Shown here: one piece after another, positions 60,459 through 64,000 of the stretch
Numbering within the stretch: position 1 is the stretch's first letter
Layout of the letters: the number at the start of each line of letters is the position of its first letter
Source: Pseudomonas furukawaii
GTDB taxonomy: Bacteria; Pseudomonadota; Gammaproteobacteria; Pseudomonadales; Pseudomonadaceae
Assembly (NCBI RefSeq): GCF_002355475.1
Contig: NZ_AP014862.1
Location: 4,278,001-4,342,000 of the forward strand
Reading direction: 5' to 3'
Length of the DNA stretch: 64,000 bases
The notes under the pieces: generated by a model
Database searches by the model: none
Seen by the model: the letters and a program-made list of their open reading frames with translations, nothing else
What the model was told of the DNA's origin: nothing
Program-made: the position numbers and the translations under genes

Positions 60459-61210
60459 CAGACCTTACCCACTTGTGCCTGAATCTCGGCCTTGGCCCAG
60501 CTGCTGCGGGACTCGCGCTTGAGCACCTCGAGGCGCATGCGCATCAGCACCACGGTGGCGAAGAAACAGTAGAAGCCCAGCACCATGAGCAGCAGCGGCA
60601 CCCACATTTCCGGTGGCATGGCCGGTTTCTCGGTGATCTTGAAGGTGGCGGGCTGGTGCAGGGTGTTCCACCACTCCACCGAGTACTTGATGATCGGGAT
60701 GTTCACCACGCCGACGATGGCCAGCACCGCGCAGGCCTTGGCGGCGCTGTCACGATTGCTGATGGCCTGGCCGAGCGCAATGACACCGAAGTACAGGAAA
60801 AGGAGGATGAGCATGGACGTCAGTCGGGCGTCCCAGACCCACCAGGCGCCCCAGGTGGGCTTGCCCCAGATGGCGCCGGTGACCAGGGCGACGAAGGTCA
60901 TCCAGGCCCCCAGCGGCGCGGCGGCCTGCAGGGCGACGTCGGCCAGCTTCATCTTCCAGACCAGCCCCACCAGCCCGCAGACGGCCAGCATGATGTAGCC
61001 GGACTGGGCCAGGAAGGCCGCCGGCACGTGGATGTAGATGATGCGGAAGCTGTTGCCCTGCTGGTAGTCCGGCGGCGCGAAGGCGAGCCCCCAGGCCAGG
61101 CCGACGGCGATGAGGATCGCCGCGCCCCAGGCGAACCAGGGCAGCCAGCGACCGCTGATCTCGTAGAACCATTTGGGCGAGCCGAGCTTGTGGAACCAGG
61201 TCCAGTTCAT
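60458..61210 (-). CDS. ccmC: haem-handling protein CcmC
   Basis: A 250-residue protein with six helices. The WWD motif is [20 protein letters not shown]; the flanking conserved His are in [15 protein letters not shown] and [12 protein letters not shown]. It places haem on CcmE. Followed by ccmD with an ATGA overlap; 69 bp separate it from ccmB, a gap that shows no gene. Confidence 0.96.
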   Translation of the reverse strand: MNWTWFHKLGSPKWFYEISGRWLPWFAWGAAILIAVGLAWGLAFAPPDYQQGNSFRIIYIHVPAAFLAQSGYIMLAVCGLVGLVWKMKLADVALQAAAPLGAWMTFVALVTGAIWGKPTWGAWWVWDARLTSMLILLFLYFGVIALGQAISNRDSAAKACAVLAIVGVVNIPIIKYSVEWWNTLHQPATFKITEKPAMPPEMWVPLLLMVLGFYCFFATVVLMRMRLEVLKRESRSSWAKAEIQAQVGKV

Positions 61211-61279
61211 CGGGACCCCCTGCTCGGCGCTTCGGCCTGTTCGGACATCGGCAGTTTTCTCATCAGGGCAACTCGTTTC

Positions 61280-61951
61280 TTATTCACCGACGCTGATGGT
61301 CAGGCCGGCGGCAATGGCGAAGGGTGTCAGGGTCACCGCCAGGGCGGTGAGGCTGGCCAGCCACAGGAGGTGGCCGGCAGCCGGCAGTCCTTGCAGGGCC
61401 GCCTGCAACGCCCCGCTGCCGAGGATCAGCACCGGGATGTACAGCGGCAGGATCAGCAGCGCGAGCAGCAGCCCGCCGCGCTTGAGCCCGACGGTCAGGG
61501 CGGCACCCACGGCGCCCAGCAGGCTGAGCACCGGGGTACCCAGCAGCAGCGACAGCAGCAGCACCGGCAGGCAGCGGGCCGGCAAGCCCAGCATCAGCGC
61601 CAGCAGCGGCGCCAGCAGAACCAGGGCCAATCCGGAAAAAAGCCAGTGTGCCAGCACCTTGGCCAGGACCAGAAGCGGCAGGGGGTGCGGCGAAACGACC
61701 CACTGTTCGAGGGAGCCGTCCTCGAAATCACTGCGGAAAAGCCCGTCCAGCGAGAGCAGCACGGCGAGCAGCGCCGCCACCCAGATCAGCCCGGGAGAAA
61801 GGCCTTGCAACAATTGCGACTCGGGCCCCACCGCCAGGGGGAACAATGCGATCACTATGGCGAAGAACACCAGCGGGTTGGCCAATTCCGCCGGACGGCG
61901 CGCCAGCAGCCGGGCTTCGCGGGCGACCAGGAGGGTGAAGACGTTACTCAT
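61280..61951 (-). CDS. ccmB: haem exporter membrane subunit CcmB
   Basis: A 223-residue protein with six helices. [20 protein letters not shown] is the conserved cytoplasmic loop that meets the CcmA ATPase, and [25 protein letters not shown] is also typical. Its ATG overlaps the ccmA stop by 4 bp. Confidence 0.95.
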   Translation of the reverse strand: MSNVFTLLVAREARLLARRPAELANPLVFFAIVIALFPLAVGPESQLLQGLSPGLIWVAALLAVLLSLDGLFRSDFEDGSLEQWVVSPHPLPLLVLAKVLAHWLFSGLALVLLAPLLALMLGLPARCLPVLLLSLLLGTPVLSLLGAVGAALTVGLKRGGLLLALLILPLYIPVLILGSGALQAALQGLPAAGHLLWLASLTALAVTLTPFAIAAGLTISVGE

Positions 61952-62583
61952 GGACGAGGCTGCCCCAGGTCGAGTTCGCGGTAGCCGGCGGGCACCTGGC
62001 CCATGCTGTGGTGGGTGGTGAAGACCACCAGCCCGCCGTTGTCACAGTGCCGCGCCAGATGGGCTTCCAGTTGCGCGACGCCCTGCTTGTCGAGGGCGGT
62101 GAAGGGCTCGTCGAGAATCCACAGGGGCGGCGCATCCAGGTAAAGACGGGCCAGGGCGACACGCCGTTGCTGCCCGGCCGACAACGTATGGCAGGGCACA
62201 TCCTCGAAGCCGCGCAGACCGACCGCTTCCAGTGCCTGCCAGATGGCCTCGCGGCTGGCGGGCTGGTGCAGCGCGCAGAGCCAGCGCAGGTTCTCCTCGG
62301 GCGTCAACAGGCCCTTGATGCCGGCGGCATGGCCGATCCAGAGCAGGTTGCGCGCCAGTTCGCTGCGCTGGCAAGTCAGCGGCGCGCCATTCAGCCGGAC
62401 CTCGCCGGAGGTGGGTTGCATCAGGCCGCAGAGCAGGCGCAGCAGGCTGGTCTTGCCGCTGCCATTGGGGCCGGCCACCTGGAGCATTTCGCCCCGGGAC
62501 AGCTGCAGGTCCAGCCGCTCGAAGAGCAGACGCCAGTCCCGCTCGCAGGCGAGGGCCACGGTCTCGAGGTAGGGACTGGTCAC
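61948..62583 (-). CDS. ccmA: ABC ATPase CcmA
   Basis: A 211-residue ATPase. Walker [11 protein letters not shown]-loop in [20 protein letters not shown], signature [14 protein letters not shown], Walker [13 protein letters not shown], and switch His in FTTHHS. GTG at 62583 is preferred (family N-terminus [16 protein letters not shown]); an in-frame ATG at 62697 would cover the divergent control region. Its ATPase activity drives release of haem-CcmE. First gene of the ccm operon. Confidence 0.93.
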   Translation of the reverse strand: MTSPYLETVALACERDWRLLFERLDLQLSRGEMLQVAGPNGSGKTSLLRLLCGLMQPTSGEVRLNGAPLTCQRSELARNLLWIGHAAGIKGLLTPEENLRWLCALHQPASREAIWQALEAVGLRGFEDVPCHTLSAGQQRRVALARLYLDAPPLWILDEPFTALDKQGVAQLEAHLARHCDNGGLVVFTTHHSMGQVPAGYRELDLGQPRP

Positions 62584-62735
62584 GGCATGGATACCCGGGA
62601 TTGCATTCAAGTCAGGAAGGTGCCGGCCGCTATACTGGAGAACTCCAAGGCTCGCGGCCGGCCCGGACGGGGCGGCATTATACATGCCATCCCCCACCCC
62701 CGAAGCGGGCTTTTTCGACAGGTTGTAACCCCTTG

Positions 62736-64000
62736 ATGACCGAGATCAGCGGCGCCCGCGCCCTTCCCGCCAACCCCGTCATCGCCCGCCCCGTGCAGAA
62801 CGCCACGGACCTGGCGCTGAAACTGTTGCAGCCCCTCGGGGGGCTGATGAGCGCCGGGGAAAGCGCCGATGCGGAAGTCATCGCCCTAAAGGAAGCCGCG
62901 CAGAGCTTCCAGGTGCTGCTGAAGCTGACCCTGGCCAATGGCACCCAGACCACCCTGGAGGCCAGCAGCCCCCGCCCCCTCGCCCAGGGCAGCCTCCTCA
63001 GCATCACCGCCCTGTCAGACACCCGCCTGGCGATGGCCCTGAAGGGGGGCGAGCGCGCCCTCGGCAGCCTCGACCTGGAGCTGCTGCCGGTGGGCAGCCT
63101 GGTGCAGGGCAAGGTGGTGTCCAGCGAGCTGGTCAGCCAGGGCAAGGCCCAGGCGGCGCTGTACAGGGTGATGGTCAACCTGATCAACACGCCACTGGCG
63201 GGCAACCAGCTGACCATCGACAGCCCCCGGCCCCTGACCATCGGCAGCCTGCTGACCGCCCAGGTGCAGGGCAGCCAGGCGCTGCAGTTCCTGCCCCTGG
63301 CCACCCAGCTGGACCAGTTGGAGCTGACCCAGCAACTAGCCAGCCAGCAAAGCCGCCAGGGCTCGCTGGAGGCCCTGGTCTCGGCATTCCGGGGCGTCGA
63401 CCGGGAGCATCTGCCGGAGAGTCTGAAACTCGCCATGGACAAGCTGCTGGGGGCCCTGCCGGATGTCCGCCAACTGGGCGACCCCAAGCTGCTCGCGGCG
63501 GCCCTGGAAAACAGCGGCGCGCTGATGGAGTCGCGGCTGCTCTCGGGTCAGGCCGGCGCCCTGCCCCAGGACCTGAAGGCCAACCTGCTCCGCCTCATCG
63601 CCCAGTTGCTGCCCACCCTGCCGGGCGGCCCGGCCAGCCTGCCGAGCGCCGGCACCAGCAACGCCATGGCCCAGGCCGTACCCGCGTTCATCCGCAACGC
63701 CCTCGGCGCCCTGGGCCAGGCCAACCTGCGCCAGCAGGCGCTCAGCTTCCCCCTTCCCTCCCGGCTGGCGCAGGCCGCCGAGGAGGAAGGCGATCTGGAA
63801 ACCCTGCTGAAACTCGCCGCCGCCGCGGTTTCCCGCCTCCAGACCCACCAACTGTCGAGCCTCGCCCAGACCCAGGTGACCCCGGACGGCAACCTGCTGA
63901 CCACCTGGCAGTTGGAGGTGCCCATGCGCAACCAGCAGGACATCGTGCCGCTGCAGATCAAGCTGCAGCAGGAGCAGGACGGGCGTGAGGAGAAAAGCGA
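62736..64000 (+). CDS. FliK-like flagellar hook-length control protein, 3' end missing
   Basis: Open from ATG 62736 to the window edge (421 codons seen). The protein is rich in Leu, Ala, Gln and Ser with little order, like the N-terminal part of FliK-type proteins ([38 protein letters not shown]). The last visible segment ([28 protein letters not shown]) resembles the start of the conserved Flg_hook C-terminal domain. In other Pseudomonas a second FliK-like gene lies next to ccmA. Divergent from ccmA with 152 bp between. Confidence 0.75.
   Translation, partial: MTEISGARALPANPVIARPVQNATDLALKLLQPLGGLMSAGESADAEVIALKEAAQSFQVLLKLTLANGTQTTLEASSPRPLAQGSLLSITALSDTRLAMALKGGERALGSLDLELLPVGSLVQGKVVSSELVSQGKAQAALYRVMVNLINTPLAGNQLTIDSPRPLTIGSLLTAQVQGSQALQFLPLATQLDQLELTQQLASQQSRQGSLEALVSAFRGVDREHLPESLKLAMDKLLGALPDVRQLGDPKLLAAALENSGALMESRLLSGQAGALPQDLKANLLRLIAQLLPTLPGGPASLPSAGTSNAMAQAVPAFIRNALGALGQANLRQQALSFPLPSRLAQAAEEEGDLETLLKLAAAAVSRLQTHQLSSLAQTQVTPDGNLLTTWQLEVPMRNQQDIVPLQIKLQQEQDGREEKS

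Overview
The window reads as chromosomal DNA of a high-GC gammaproteobacterium of the Pseudomonas group. The reasons are blocks of gene order known from Pseudomonas aeruginosa (cmk, tyrA-aroA, hisC, pheA, serC, gyrA, mtnA, MTA deaminase, ubiG, mupP, yciK; then rluB, scpB, scpA, yciO, PHP phosphatase, yciB, yciI, cpx-like, trkH, cyaB, agt, plcP, AraC, csaA; then plpD; then the whole ccm operon), Pseudomonas-type REP palindromes, and the codon use. I cannot name the species from sequence alone. No rRNA, tRNA or CRISPR array was seen.

Layout. 1-2.6 kb: the end of a TAXI-type binding protein gene, an InaA-type kinase and a cupin. 2.7-10.5 kb: an SDR gene with a striking tandem-repeat promoter, then an amine/polyamine catabolic module (class III aminotransferase, APC permease, orphan ABC-type binding protein, aldehyde dehydrogenase, divergent LysR regulator). 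A decayed MFS transporter end lies at 10.65-10.83 kb, where rpsA would be expected beside cmk. 10.9-21.97 kb: the aromatic/serine/histidine amino acid operon with a stand-alone cysC inserted between pheA and hisC, then gyrA and mtnA. 22.1-25.6 kb: MTA deaminase, ubiG, mupP, yciK. 25.8-34.9 kb: a GGDEF protein, rluB with a long repetitive basic tail, a class C-like group II intron parked behind the scpB terminator, scpBA, and the yciO/PHP/yciB/yciI set. 35-38.5 kb: a Cpx-like two-component system with its CpxP-like protein between regulator and kinase. 38.6-41.7 kb: two tandem trkH paralogues, each with its own promoter. 41.7-49.1 kb: AraC regulators, cyaB, and the plcP-agt lipid remodelling pair behind a probable Pho box, csaA, an EamA transporter and a SelT/W/H-like protein. 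49.2-52.1 kb: the type Vd lipase plpD, a peptidase remnant and a DUF4124 protein.

52.19-55.2 kb is the most unusual part. A REP palindrome array has been split by two different IS110-family elements, one of the IS110 subgroup (non-coding RNA region upstream of the transposase) and one of the IS1111 subgroup (non-coding region downstream, inside a 29-bp inverted repeat). For the first element, a target-binding loop can be read directly in the predicted bridge RNA: its two guide strands match the two halves of the REP palindrome across a CT core that is also present at both element ends. The second carries shorter matches to its own REP insertion site.

55.2-62.6 kb: a small lipoprotein and the complete cytochrome c maturation operon ccmABCDEFGHI in overlapping frames on the minus strand. 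62.7 kb to the end: the 5' part of a FliK-like gene.
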